A stretch of DNA of 32,416 bases, from contig JAFUFT010000045.1 in NCBI GenBank assembly GCA_017469795.1, positions 1 to 32,416 of the forward strand, written 5' to 3'. Below the pieces are notes generated by a model. That model was not told where the DNA came from and did no database searches. It saw only the letters and a program-made list of their open reading frames with translations. Shown piece by piece: positions 23,171-31,709 of this stretch. Each line of letters begins with the position of its first letter. The first letter of the stretch is position 1. The DNA is from Oscillospiraceae bacterium. GTDB taxonomy: Bacteria; Bacillota; Clostridia; Oscillospirales; Oscillospiraceae. Position numbers and translations under genes: made by a program.

Positions 23171-25330
23171 TTATCGCACGCCGTAGGCGTTGAAGTTTTC
23201 GACCTTCTTGATGGGCACGCGCAGGTCGCACTGCAGGCAGCGGCTGGCCTCGCACTGAGCCTTCTCACAGGTCCAGTTCTTGTCCACCTTATCCCACTTG
23301 TGTGCCTCGCTCATGCGGGTCTCGGGATCGGGGATCTCGGTGGGAACGCGAGGCTGCTGGCCGAACTTCTCCACAGGACCGATCTCGGGGTTCAGGGTCC
23401 GCTCCACCAGGGTCTCGTCGATCTTGCCGTCGCCGCCCAGATAGATGTCGATGCCGGAAGCGGCGTCACGGCCGCCGGCAATGGCGTCGATGACGAACTT
23501 GGTGCCGGTGATCACGTCGCCGGCGGTGAACACGCCCTCCACGCTGGTCTTGAAGCCGGACTTGCCCTGAGCAGGATCCACAGGATAACCGAAGCGGTTG
23601 AGCTCCAGACCAAAGTCTGCCGTCAGGCCGGTGACCTGACCGGATGCGAACACAATGGCGTCGCAGGGCAGGACCTTGGTGGAATCGGGGATCTGGTTCT
23701 CCACCAGATTCCGGTTCTCATCGAAGTAGAAGCTCTCCACCTCATGGACCCGCAGGCCGGTGACCTGATCAGGCGTACCCTCAATGGCCTCGTTGGAGTG
23801 GCCGTCGTAGAACTTGACGCCCTCCTCCCGGGCCTCCTTGATTTCCTGCTTGTCCGCCAGCATCTTTTCGCCCTTTTCCAGGCAGACGATGTTGACCTCG
23901 CAGCCCATGCGCCGCAGGGTCCGGGCCACGTCGATGGAGACGTTGCCGCCGCCGATGATGGAGACGGTCTTGCCCAGATCCAGCTCCATCTCATAGCTGG
24001 GATCCACCAACTTGATACGGTTGTATTTCAGGAGCTGCACGGCGGTGTAGACGTTCCGGAAGTCGGAGCCGGGCAGATAAGAGAGCTTCTTGCCCACGGA
24101 GGTGCCCACGGTAACGAGCACCGCGTCGTAGTCCTTCTTCAGCTCTGCCACATTCTCCACCGGGGAGTTCACCAGGATCTTCACGCCGATGTCCTCGATA
24201 GCCCGGATCTCACGCTGCACATCCGCCTGGGGAATCCGGAACTCCGGCATGCCCTTGGACATATGGCCGCCGGCAATGGGGTCCTTCTCATAGACGGTCA
24301 CATCGTGGCCCAGCTTTTTGAGGTAATAGGCCGCGGTGAGGCCGCAGGGGCCGCCGCCGACCACGGCGACCTTCTTGCCGGTGTCGGGCTTCTGGAAGCC
24401 ATTCTCCTTCCAGAGCTGGCTCTCGTCATGCTCCGCAGCAAAACGCTTCATGGAGCAGATGGACATGGTCTCGTTGAGCTTGCCGCGCTTGCAGCCGTCC
24501 TCGCAGCGGTGGTTGCAGACATAGCCCAGCGCATGGGGGAAGGGAACCTTCTCATGCATGACCGCATGGGCCTCGGCATACTTGCCCTCGGCCACAAAAC
24601 GCATGAACGCGGGGATGTCGATGTGGGCGGGGCACTCGGCCTGGCAGGGCACCAGCGCCTGCTCCCGGGGCAGGTCGGACCGGAACAGGCCCTCCATGTC
24701 GATGAGGGCGCCGGTGGGACATACCTCCACACAGGCGGAGCAGAACCGGCATCCGGTCTGGTTCAGAGGCAGGTCCTCGGGGGTGGAGATGTAGGTCTCC
24801 AGGCCCTTCTTCTGGTAGTCAATGGCGCCGACCTTCCGGAGGTCGTTGCAGGCCCGGACACAGCGGCCGCACTGGATGCACCGGTCGTTCTCCCGGATGA
24901 TCACATTGCTGCCGGTGCCGATTTTCAGAGTGGTCTTTTCCGGGAATTCATCCTTCATCCGGGCATGGAGCACACCCAGATACTGCCACATAGCCTGCAG
25001 CTCGCAGTTGCCGTAGGCCCGGCAGCCGGTGCAGTCATGGGGATGTCCGGCCATGATCAGCTCCAGCGCGATCTTGCGGAGCTGCTTGAGTTTTTCCGAC
25101 TTGGTGGTGACACGCATGCCCTCTTTGACCTCGGTGACGCAGGAGGAAACCGGCTTGGCCACACCGTCGATCTCCACCACGCACATCTTACATCCGCCGG
25201 TGGCAGGCAGGTCAGGATGCGAACACAGATGGGGGATATAGATATCCGCAGCCAGGGCCGCGTCCAGGACACTCATGCCCTCTTCGGCCTGGATCTGGGT
25301 CCCATCTATAAACAGAGAAACTTTACCCAT
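23171..25330 (-). CDS. NuoG/GltD-like NAD(P)H oxidoreductase with 2Fe-2S and 4Fe-4S domains
   Basis: The product has 719 residues from ATG 25330 (GGGAG 8 nt upstream). Domains in order: 2Fe-2S at about 5-75 (PHLCSHPDLPATGGCKMC, SSC); His-Cys3 4Fe-4S at about 95-110 (HDCTGCRAYGNC); two 4Fe-4S at about 145-210 (CIQCGRCVRAC, CRFCSACVEVC); a GltD-type Cys segment (CQAECPAHIDIP); and a pyridine-nucleotide oxidoreductase with FAD site VAVVGGGPCGLTAAYYL and NAD(P) site VSIIGGGNVSIDVARTL. This is the layout of flavin-bearing partners in formate dehydrogenase, hydrogenase and NfnB-like systems. The acceptor is not evident. It is the first gene of a two-gene operon. Confidence 0.88.
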   Translation of the reverse strand: MGKVSLFIDGTQIQAEEGMSVLDAALAADIYIPHLCSHPDLPATGGCKMCVVEIDGVAKPVSSCVTEVKEGMRVTTKSEKLKQLRKIALELIMAGHPHDCTGCRAYGNCELQAMWQYLGVLHARMKDEFPEKTTLKIGTGSNVIIRENDRCIQCGRCVRACNDLRKVGAIDYQKKGLETYISTPEDLPLNQTGCRFCSACVEVCPTGALIDMEGLFRSDLPREQALVPCQAECPAHIDIPAFMRFVAEGKYAEAHAVMHEKVPFPHALGYVCNHRCEDGCKRGKLNETMSICSMKRFAAEHDESQLWKENGFQKPDTGKKVAVVGGGPCGLTAAYYLKKLGHDVTVYEKDPIAGGHMSKGMPEFRIPQADVQREIRAIEDIGVKILVNSPVENVAELKKDYDAVLVTVGTSVGKKLSYLPGSDFRNVYTAVQLLKYNRIKLVDPSYEMELDLGKTVSIIGGGNVSIDVARTLRRMGCEVNIVCLEKGEKMLADKQEIKEAREEGVKFYDGHSNEAIEGTPDQVTGLRVHEVESFYFDENRNLVENQIPDSTKVLPCDAIVFASGQVTGLTADFGLELNRFGYPVDPAQGKSGFKTSVEGVFTAGDVITGTKFVIDAIAGGRDAASGIDIYLGGDGKIDETLVERTLNPEIGPVEKFGQQPRVPTEIPDPETRMSEAHKWDKVDKNWTCEKAQCEASRCLQCDLRVPIKKVENFNAYGVR

Positions 25331-25398
25331 TTGCTTAACTCCCTTATCTCGAATTTCCACCGGGGCGCAGTTACCCCGGCAGAGATTTTTCCGAGTGT

Positions 25399-25427
25399 AT
25401 TGTACCATACCCGCATCAGGCATTCAA
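25399..25427 (-). promoter_or_regulatory. Sigma-A promoter of the NuoG/GltD-like operon
   Basis: TTGAAT (25422-25427) and TACAAT (25399-25404) on the minus strand are 17 bp apart. The roughly 65-nt leader contains a CCGGGG/CCCCGG hairpin (25360-25379). Confidence 0.7.
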
Positions 25428-25493
25428 TCGTTTTTTCATCATATTTTTCGGTAAAAGCAGTGCAATTTGCATAATACAGGTTGATTTTTTACC

Positions 25494-26072
25494 TCAGTGA
25501 GTTGGCGCTAACTCCTCGTTTCCGCCGGTTTCCTGTCCTCTGACAAAAATCACCCGAAAGGCGGTCCGGATCAGTGGCTGGATAAAAAACAGCTGGGAGA
25601 AAAACGCAAACGGGAAATTAAAGCATACCAGCCTGCCCCAGTTTGCAAGCAGCGTTGCCACGTGAAACCCCGCGTAATAGGGGTAGTACAGGAACGCGGC
25701 AATGAAGCTCATGGCAGGGCACATGATCCCCACGGTTGCGCAGATGACCGCCGTCTCAAACAGCACCGGATGGGTTTCCTCCACACGGAAGCACTTAGCT
25801 GCCAGCCGAAAAGAACAGGGACTACCGACCAGCACCTCCAAACAGTAGGCCAGACAGAACTCCGTCAGCACCACCGCCCAGATGGGCACCATTCTCCCCA
25901 GCATATACACGCCGCCCTGGGTTCGGATTGCGGCAAGCACGCCGTCAGCCCCCGTGACGTCCATCAGCGTCTGTCCGTTGATAACATAAAGGCTGTAAAA
26001 CACATAGCAATGAACCGTCACAATCACGGTCATCAGGGCAAATATCATTCTCTCAAATTGGTTTTTCGGCAT
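25494..26072 (-). CDS. DUF2798-family membrane protein
   Basis: The product has 192 residues from ATG 26072 (GGGAGGAG 7 nt upstream); the in-frame ATG at 26105 lacks a site. It opens MPKNQFERMIFALMTVIVTVH, typical of the family, with about four membrane helices (about 9-30, 60-82, 107-130 and 142-170). DUF2798 proteins are small inner-membrane proteins of unknown function. It is monocistronic with a long structured leader. Confidence 0.8.
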   Translation of the reverse strand: MPKNQFERMIFALMTVIVTVHCYVFYSLYVINGQTLMDVTGADGVLAAIRTQGGVYMLGRMVPIWAVVLTEFCLAYCLEVLVGSPCSFRLAAKCFRVEETHPVLFETAVICATVGIMCPAMSFIAAFLYYPYYAGFHVATLLANWGRLVCFNFPFAFFSQLFFIQPLIRTAFRVIFVRGQETGGNEELAPTH

Positions 26073-26099
26073 ATCAAAACTCCTCCCGGGCACAAAAAA

Positions 26100-26178
26100 A
26101 CACAAGGGGCAGCGCTGCCACTGACTGCGAAAACATAGCTCCCGTAATCAGATTTACGTGCAGGCGCACCACTTGTGT
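26100..26178 (-). promoter_or_regulatory. Structured 5' leader of the DUF2798 gene (possible riboswitch or attenuator)
   Basis: On the minus strand ACACAAG (26172-26178) pairs with CTTGTGT (26100-26106), closing a multi-branch region that contains GTGC/GCAC, CGTAA/TTACG and the palindrome GGCAGCGCTGCC. A run of seven T follows at once (26093-26099), giving a terminator-like end only about 20 nt before the start codon. I could not match it to a known riboswitch class by eye. Confidence 0.45.
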
Positions 26179-26208
26179 CGTTTATGTCCTCTATTAAATT
26201 GCCCGGCC

Positions 26209-26238
26209 ATTTTACCAGATTTGTTTCAAAAAAGTCAA
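26209..26238 (-). promoter_or_regulatory. Sigma-A promoter of the DUF2798 gene
   Basis: TTGACT (26233-26238) and TAAAAT (26209-26214) on the minus strand are 18 bp apart. Transcription would begin near 26202, giving a leader of about 130 nt. Confidence 0.65.
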
Positions 26239-26250
26239 GGGTTTCCACAG

Positions 26251-26277
26251 AAAAACGCGCCCCGGATCCGGGGCGCG
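26251..26277 (-). terminator. Terminator of the PhlG-like / C_GCAxxG_C_C operon
   Basis: A perfect inverted repeat (26256-26277, CGCGCCCCGG and its complement) is followed on the minus strand by TTTTT. It lies 7 nt after the stop at 26284. Confidence 0.85.
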
Positions 26278-26283
26278 CAGCAG

Positions 26284-26667
26284 TCATTCCTCTGATAAAA
26301 ACGCATCCAGCGTCTCCACTGCATTACGGATGCAGTCCTCACAGGGGCAGAGCATTCTTCCGGTGTCGATCCCCTTGATCTCCCGGCATATCTGTCCGCC
26401 TGTTTTCTCCACGAACCCGGCCTGAATCCGCCGGGCGGCGGCGTGGAGAGGCCGTCCCTCATACCGCAGGAGTCCCAGAACCATCTGTGCCCCGCACAGA
26501 GCCCCGCAGGGCCCGTTCATGTTACCCATGCCTCCGCCGTAGGCCGCGCCCATGCGGCGGAGCGTCTCGTCGGGCAGGCCGGTCTCCTCGCCGTAGGCCG
26601 AAAGCACCGCCTGACAGCAGTTATATCCGTTTTTCTTCAGGGATACCGCAAGTTCTTTCCGTTCCAT
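26284..26667 (-). CDS. C_GCAxxG_C_C family redox protein
   Basis: The product has 127 residues. It shows the family Cys pattern: NCCQAVL (about 16-22), GPCGALCGAQ (about 52-61, the CGAxxG-like motif), ICREIKG and CPCEDC. The family is thought to be redox-active, possibly binding a cluster, with unknown function, and is common in anaerobes. It starts 11 nt after the PhlG-like gene and shares its terminator, so they form an operon. Confidence 0.87.
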   Translation of the reverse strand: MERKELAVSLKKNGYNCCQAVLSAYGEETGLPDETLRRMGAAYGGGMGNMNGPCGALCGAQMVLGLLRYEGRPLHAAARRIQAGFVEKTGGQICREIKGIDTGRMLCPCEDCIRNAVETLDAFLSEE

Positions 26668-26678
26668 GGCCGTCTCAC

Positions 26679-27452
26679 TTAAAACCGGACCGGGCCGTTC
26701 TCCGCCGGATAGTACAGGCCCTCTTCTCCTTCCGCCACCGTCAGGTCACACTGCACGTTCTGGCTGGGATCCGGATGGCCTTCCCAGAGCCGGTACAGTC
26801 CGGGCAGGAACCGGGGCCACATGGCGGCCTCGTACTCCGAATGATGGGCGCTGTCCTCGGGGGCGGGAGCGGAGGTGGGATCCTCCAGCACAAAGGCCGG
26901 GGGCTCGGTGCAGCGGGTGTTCGCCACCGCCGCCACCATATGGTTGCAGCCGCCCTCCGTATCCTCCCACATATGGATCGTGGAATCCACGAATTCACCT
27001 TTGGCGTTGAACACGCCCTCCACGATCACATGCCGGAGATGGCTGGTAAAGAAGAACCAGCTCAGATCCAGTCGGGTGATCTGCACGCCGCTGCCGCCGA
27101 ACACAGGTTTTCCGGGCACCATAGCCTCCGAAATGATATGTGCGGAATTCAGGAACCCGTATTCTCCGGGACTCCGGAGCCAGTTGAACCGCTTATGGGA
27201 GCCGGGCGCCCAGAGATAGTAGCCCTTTTCCATATTGGCCCACCACCAGTCCATCATCTTCGCCGTGACGCCGGGAAGGAAGTGCTGGGCCTGGGTGGTG
27301 ATCACATAGCCTTTTTCTTTCGCCGCCTCTGTCAGTTCCAGCGGCGCATAGGCCGGCTCCGGTTTTGCAAGAGGTTCAAAGGGCAGCGTCGGAACTTTCG
27401 TGTTTTCCTGAAAGGGCATAAAGGTCTGCCCGCCATTGGGGATATACTCCAT
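26679..27452 (-). CDS. Phloretin/DAPG hydrolase-like protein
   Basis: The product has 257 residues from ATG 27452, with GGAGTG 6 nt upstream. It contains PGVTAKMMDWWWANM (about 60-74), the YLWAPGSHKRFNW segment, HIISEAM, and HHSEYEAAMWPRFLPGLY near the C-terminus. This His/Glu set resembles the zinc ligands of the PhlG family, whose members cleave the C-C bond of 2,4-diacetylphloroglucinol or, in Eubacterium ramulus, phloretin. Length fits (about 270). The assignment rests on motifs; the actual substrate is not shown. A flavonoid-related role would suit a gut anaerobe. Confidence 0.75.
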   Translation of the reverse strand: MEYIPNGGQTFMPFQENTKVPTLPFEPLAKPEPAYAPLELTEAAKEKGYVITTQAQHFLPGVTAKMMDWWWANMEKGYYLWAPGSHKRFNWLRSPGEYGFLNSAHIISEAMVPGKPVFGGSGVQITRLDLSWFFFTSHLRHVIVEGVFNAKGEFVDSTIHMWEDTEGGCNHMVAAVANTRCTEPPAFVLEDPTSAPAPEDSAHHSEYEAAMWPRFLPGLYRLWEGHPDPSQNVQCDLTVAEGEEGLYYPAENGPVRF

Positions 27453-27480
27453 GTTGATCACTCCATTCGTAGTTTTCTTT

Positions 27481-27509
27481 ATTATACCGCTGCTCCCCGG
27501 CTTTGCCAA
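27481..27509 (-). promoter_or_regulatory. Sigma-A promoter of the PhlG-like operon
   Basis: TTGGCA (27504-27509) and TATAAT (27481-27486) on the minus strand are 17 bp apart, about 28 nt before the start codon. Confidence 0.75.
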
Positions 27510-27546
27510 TACCGATTTTCTCTGCGGGATAACCTGTGGTTATCGC

Positions 27547-29343
27547 TTACAGCAGTCTGAGCAGGATCCGCAGGGCGGTGCAGAGCAGAATTCCCACCCC
27601 GGTGGGAAGCGCCGCCGCCAAAAGGGTCCATTTCACGCTTCCCGTCTCCTTCCGGATGGTCAGACACGTGGTGGCGCAGGGCCAGTGGAACAGGAAAAAC
27701 ACCGCAGTGCACAGCGCCATCCGCCAGTCCATTTCCAGGAGCTCTGGCCCCAGCGCCGGAGCTCCCAGCTCCATTGCCCCGCTTACAGCCAGCGCCGCCA
27801 CCGGCAGCACGATCTCATTGGCGGGCCAGCCCAGAAGGAAAGCCAGCAGCAGCGCTCCGTTCATGCCAAGAAACCGCCCCGCAGGCTCCGCCCATGCTGC
27901 CAGCCTGCTCAGCAGATTGCCCTCTCCCAGCGGCACCGCCGTCAGCACCCACAGGATCAGTCCAGCCGGGGCCGCCGTTCCCGCCGCGCGACCTAAAACC
28001 TTCAGCGTCCGGTCCAGAACGGAACGGATCAGCACCTGCCCCACCCGAGGTACCCGGAACGGAGGCAGTTCCAGCACAAAGGCCGATGGCATTCCCCGCA
28101 GGATCGTTGCACTGAGGATCCTGCACACACCCATGCCCGCCAGCACGCCCAGGATCAGGAACAGTGTCAGTCCCAGTGCGGCCCCGGCGCTGCCGGCTAT
28201 CCCGGCGGGCAAGCAGACCGTCATCAGCAGAATCAGCGCACCAAACCTTCCGTTGCAGGGAATGAAGCTGTTGGTCAGGACGGCCAGCAGCCGCTCCCGG
28301 GGGGAGTCGATGATCCGGCAGCCCGTTACGCCGGCGGCGTTGCATCCAAGGCCCATGCACATCGTCAGCGCCATCTTGCCGCATCCGCCGCATCCTGCCA
28401 TGGGCCGGTCCAAATTATAGGCCATCCGGGGCAGATACCCCAGGTCCTCCAAAAGCGTAAAGAGCGGGAAGAAGATCGCCATGGGAGGAAGCATCACCGC
28501 CACGACCCGTCCAGCTGTCAGCAGCACGCCGTCCAGAAGCGCGCCCCGGAGCCACCAGGGCCAGCCTGCGCACCACCGGGAAAGGATCTCATATCCCCTC
28601 CGGATCCCCCGCCACAGCAGTTCGGAGGGCACATTTGCCCCTGCCACGGTCATCCAAAGCAGTACAAACAGCAGCAGCGCCATCACCGGAAGTCCGGTCC
28701 ATTTCCCGGTGAGGATCCGATCTGCCCGGCCTTTTTCTGTGCGTCCGGCGCACCTTGTCACCTGATCTGCCGTCTTTGCCGCCAGCGCCGCCCGCTCCCG
28801 CTTCCCCTCCGGAAGCTCCGGCAGGGCGCTCGGGTAGAACCCATCCACAACCCCGCGGATCTGTTCCCGCAGTCCGTCGATGCCCCGGTTCCGTCCCGCC
28901 GCCGTCTCCGTCACCGCTGTCCCCAGCAGGCGGGAGAGTTTTCTGCTGTCCACCGTGATCCCCTTCCGCTCCGCCTCGTCCATAAGGTTGACGCAGACCA
29001 CCACAGGCACCTTCAGTGCCAGGATCTGATAGACCAGGATCAGGTTGCGCCGCAGCATGGTTCCGTCGCATACCACCGCCACGCAGTCATAGTCCCTCCG
29101 CTCCAGGGCTTCCCGGGCCACCTGCTCCTCCACGCTCCGGGCGTCGAGGGAGTAGGTCCCCGGCAGGTCCACGAGCCGGTATTCCCTACCCTTGTACCGG
29201 TAGCGTCCCTCCGCCGTTTCTACGGTCTTCCCGGGCCAGTTGCCGGTGTGCTGCCGGAGGCCTGTGAGGCAGTTGAACACCGTGGACTTTCCCACATTGG
29301 GATTTCCCGCCAGAAGCACGCGGACCGGCCGGTTCATATACAT
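27547..29343 (-). CDS. feoB: Ferrous iron transporter B
   Basis: The product has 598 residues. A cytoplasmic G domain opens the chain: LLAGNPNVGKST (about 10-21), the switch DLPGTYSL, and NLMDE. A helical spacer follows, then a membrane permease region with two Gate-like motifs (about 260-590), including GLGCNAAGVTGCRII and FIPCNGRFGALI. It imports Fe2+. It is compact compared with the about 700-770 residues of well-studied FeoB, the shortening being mainly in loops and the C-terminus. The start overlaps feoA by 10 nt. No feoC is seen. Confidence 0.94.
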   Translation of the reverse strand: MYMNRPVRVLLAGNPNVGKSTVFNCLTGLRQHTGNWPGKTVETAEGRYRYKGREYRLVDLPGTYSLDARSVEEQVAREALERRDYDCVAVVCDGTMLRRNLILVYQILALKVPVVVCVNLMDEAERKGITVDSRKLSRLLGTAVTETAAGRNRGIDGLREQIRGVVDGFYPSALPELPEGKRERAALAAKTADQVTRCAGRTEKGRADRILTGKWTGLPVMALLLFVLLWMTVAGANVPSELLWRGIRRGYEILSRWCAGWPWWLRGALLDGVLLTAGRVVAVMLPPMAIFFPLFTLLEDLGYLPRMAYNLDRPMAGCGGCGKMALTMCMGLGCNAAGVTGCRIIDSPRERLLAVLTNSFIPCNGRFGALILLMTVCLPAGIAGSAGAALGLTLFLILGVLAGMGVCRILSATILRGMPSAFVLELPPFRVPRVGQVLIRSVLDRTLKVLGRAAGTAAPAGLILWVLTAVPLGEGNLLSRLAAWAEPAGRFLGMNGALLLAFLLGWPANEIVLPVAALAVSGAMELGAPALGPELLEMDWRMALCTAVFFLFHWPCATTCLTIRKETGSVKWTLLAAALPTGVGILLCTALRILLRLL

Positions 29344-29567
29344 GGCGTCTCCTCCAGAATGATCCCGGCTGCGTCTTTTCTCCGCAGTGCAACGGCAGCC
29401 CCCAAAATCTCATAGGCCGCCGGATCTCCAAAGGGCGCCCGGTGCAGGCACTTTAACTTCTGTCCCGGCGTGAACCCCAGATCCTCCAGTCTGTCCCGGA
29501 GCGCTCCATCCCAGAGGATCTCCCGCAGGACGCCCGAGGCTCCGGGCGGCAGTTCTGATAGTGTCAT
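29334..29567 (-). CDS. feoA: Ferrous iron transport protein A
   Basis: The product has 77 residues of SH3-like fold: LSELPPGASGVLREI at the start, LEDLGFTPGQKLKCLHRAPFGDP in the middle, and LRRKDAAGIIL at the end. It is a small cytoplasmic partner of FeoB. GGGAGGAGG lies upstream of the ATG. Translation is coupled to feoB by the 10-nt overlap. Confidence 0.92.
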   Translation of the reverse strand: MTLSELPPGASGVLREILWDGALRDRLEDLGFTPGQKLKCLHRAPFGDPAAYEILGAAVALRRKDAAGIILEETPCI

Positions 29568-29645
29568 ATGGCATCCTCCTCCCGGTGACGGCGGAACCCC
29601 ACTGTCACACTACCCCAGAATATGTCGGAAGCAGGAACTAAGTGC

Positions 29646-29678
29646 AAAAAAGTCCCGGAACCGATCCGGTTCCGGGAC
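29646..29678 (-). terminator. Terminator of the solute-binding lipoprotein gene
   Basis: A perfect 12-bp stem (29652-29663 with 29667-29678) with a 3-nt loop is followed on the minus strand by TTTTTT. It separates this gene from feoAB. Confidence 0.9.
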
Positions 29679-29697
29679 AGTGATTCAGAGGATAGGA

Positions 29698-31479
29698 TTA
29701 CTCCATTGCGCGGTCGTAAGCCTCCTGATAGATATCCAGGTAGCCCTGAATGTTCATGGCCTCGATGTCGGCCTTGAACTGGTCGTACTCGTCGAGAGAC
29801 TTGTCGCCGTTGATGAACTTGGCGATGGACTCCATGCACAGAGTCTGGATGTCGGTGTAGATGCTCATGGCATCGGTGGTCTCGTCCGCGCTCAGAGAGA
29901 CGGTGGAGGGGATCACATAGGCGTCATCCATGCCCTTGGCCCAGATCTCGGGCGCAGCCTTGTCCAGCTCGGAATAGCCGGAGGTCACGGCGTTGTTGTC
30001 GATGATGCAGCAGATCGTATTGTTGGAGCAGTAGATCAGCAGTGCGTCACGCATGCCCTCGGGGGCGTCGGTGACAGTCTCGTTGAGGGTGGGAACGCCG
30101 TCCACATAGTCGAAGGAAATGCCCTCAACGCCGTAGTTGGCCAGGAGGGAGCCTTCCTCAGAGTACCACCAGTCGCCCCACTGGCAAGCCAGCTCCACGT
30201 TGTCGCAGGAGGTGGTGATATGGAAGCCGTTGCCCACGGACTTGCTGGACTTGGCCAGGAAGTGGTTGACGGAGTCCTCGGTGGCGTGCATGTCATAGGC
30301 AGCCTCCACCGCGAAGCCCTCCACCTCGGACGCAGCCACATAGCCGCCCAGGTTGCCCTGATCGGCATAGAAGATGCCTGCATTGCCGGTGGTGATGGCG
30401 TTGCCGTAGTCGGGGCCGTTCCAGTTCATATTCTTGGAGATGAAGTCCTTGTCGATGTAGCCCTTCTCATACCAGTCATGGACCAGCGTGATGTAGTCCA
30501 CAAATCCCTCTTCCAGAGGACCGAACTTGATCTCGCCGTCCTTGACGAAGGTGGGGGCGACGCTCATGGGGAAGGAGTTGCAGAAGGCGGCCACGTCGAA
30601 GGCGGCAGCCAGCCAGTTGTCCTGGATGGCGCCGGGAGCCAGCATCATCAGAGGCTGCTCCAGGCCATCGTCCTTGAAGGCGGCCAGCACATTCTCATAC
30701 TCCTCGATGGTATAGGGCTTGTCCAGACCCAGCTTGTCCAGCAGATCGGTCCGGATCACAAGGCCCGCTTTGCCCAGGGACTCCTCAGTGACCACCGCGG
30801 CAAAGGCGGTGATGTAGCCGGAATCGGTCAGGGCAGTCTGGAGCAGCGTATCGTCCGTGCCCAGAACCTTGAAATAGTTGGGGGCGTACTGGGGGATGTA
30901 CTCGGTCAGATCCAGGTAGATGTCCTCTTCCACAGCGGCGTCGTCACCGGTGGCGTAGTTCAGGCCCCAGCCCACCAGGTCCGGATAGGTGCCGGAGGCC
31001 ATGATCACGTTGAACTGTTCCGCAGAAGCGGAGGTGGACAGCGGGGTGTAGGTCATCTTCACGCCGGTGGCCTTTTCCGCCTCCTGATAGATCAGGCAGT
31101 CGGCCATGCCGTTGGGATAGGAAGCGAACAGAGGATCGGGGAAGGTGGCCATCAGCTCCAGGGTCTCATCGGTGTCGATGGGATAGCTGACCGCCTCGGG
31201 AACCTCAGCGGTACCGAAAATCTCCTCGGCGTAGGCAGTGATTTCACCCTCGCCGACCTCAACGGGCTCCTCCGCGGTCTCGGTGGAACCCTCCGCCTCG
31301 GCCTCATCCTCGGCCGCGGGGGCAGCGTCCTCGGTATCCGCGGGAGCAGCAGCATCCTCGGCGCCGGTCTCTGCGGCGGAAGATCCTGCGGCGGCGGAAC
31401 TGCCGCTCTGGCTGCCGCAGCCGGCCATCAGTCCAAGGCACAGGCACAGCGCGAGAAGCAGCGCAAGCATTTTCTTCAA
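29698..31479 (-). CDS. Extracellular solute-binding lipoprotein (ABC transporter family 1-like)
   Basis: The product has 593 residues from TTG 31479, which follows GGTGAG by 4 nt and gives the usual lipoprotein start MKKMLALLLALCLCLG; an ATG at 31491 is in frame but has no ribosome site. The lipobox is LMAGC. An Ala/Glu/Asp/Ser-rich linker of about 50 residues follows, then a two-lobed binding-protein fold (EKATGVKMTYTPLS, WGLNYATG, LDKLGLDKPYTIEEYE). Similar proteins bind sugars or oligosaccharides in Firmicutes. No permease or ATPase gene is adjacent, so the partner transporter, if any, is elsewhere. Ligand unknown. Confidence 0.88.
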   Translation of the reverse strand: MKKMLALLLALCLCLGLMAGCGSQSGSSAAAGSSAAETGAEDAAAPADTEDAAPAAEDEAEAEGSTETAEEPVEVGEGEITAYAEEIFGTAEVPEAVSYPIDTDETLELMATFPDPLFASYPNGMADCLIYQEAEKATGVKMTYTPLSTSASAEQFNVIMASGTYPDLVGWGLNYATGDDAAVEEDIYLDLTEYIPQYAPNYFKVLGTDDTLLQTALTDSGYITAFAAVVTEESLGKAGLVIRTDLLDKLGLDKPYTIEEYENVLAAFKDDGLEQPLMMLAPGAIQDNWLAAAFDVAAFCNSFPMSVAPTFVKDGEIKFGPLEEGFVDYITLVHDWYEKGYIDKDFISKNMNWNGPDYGNAITTGNAGIFYADQGNLGGYVAASEVEGFAVEAAYDMHATEDSVNHFLAKSSKSVGNGFHITTSCDNVELACQWGDWWYSEEGSLLANYGVEGISFDYVDGVPTLNETVTDAPEGMRDALLIYCSNNTICCIIDNNAVTSGYSELDKAAPEIWAKGMDDAYVIPSTVSLSADETTDAMSIYTDIQTLCMESIAKFINGDKSLDEYDQFKADIEAMNIQGYLDIYQEAYDRAME

Positions 31480-31587
31480 TATACTCACCATCTTTCATAG
31501 ATTTATATGATATTCCGGGATTGCCGGATCATACACGATTATCATTTTTTGATCTGGAATATCAAAAACCAAACCGTAAGCAGTGGA

Positions 31588-31616
31588 ATGATACCACACT
31601 GGGGTTTGATTTGCAA
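31588..31616 (-). promoter_or_regulatory. Sigma-A promoter of the solute-binding lipoprotein gene
   Basis: TTGCAA (31611-31616) and TATCAT (31588-31593) on the minus strand are 17 bp apart. The leader of about 100 nt holds no obvious terminator. Confidence 0.7.
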
Positions 31617-31659
31617 CCACATTCCAAAAGGGACCGCACAAACCATCACAAAAGGTCAC

Positions 31660-31690
31660 AAAAATGCCAGACGCCCATAGGGCGTCCGGC
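31660..31690 (-). terminator. Terminator of the MarR regulator gene
   Basis: An 11-bp stem with one G-T pair (31666-31676 with 31680-31690) and a TAT loop is followed on the minus strand by ATTTTTGTG. It lies about 20 nt after the marR-type stop. Confidence 0.85.
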
Positions 31691-31709
31691 AAGCACTTGT
31701 TATTCCCGA

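Noticed and set aside
23300..25474. A 724-codon plus-strand frame opposite the NuoG/GltD-like gene
   Set aside because: Shadow frame; the minus strand has clear iron-sulfur and FAD motifs.
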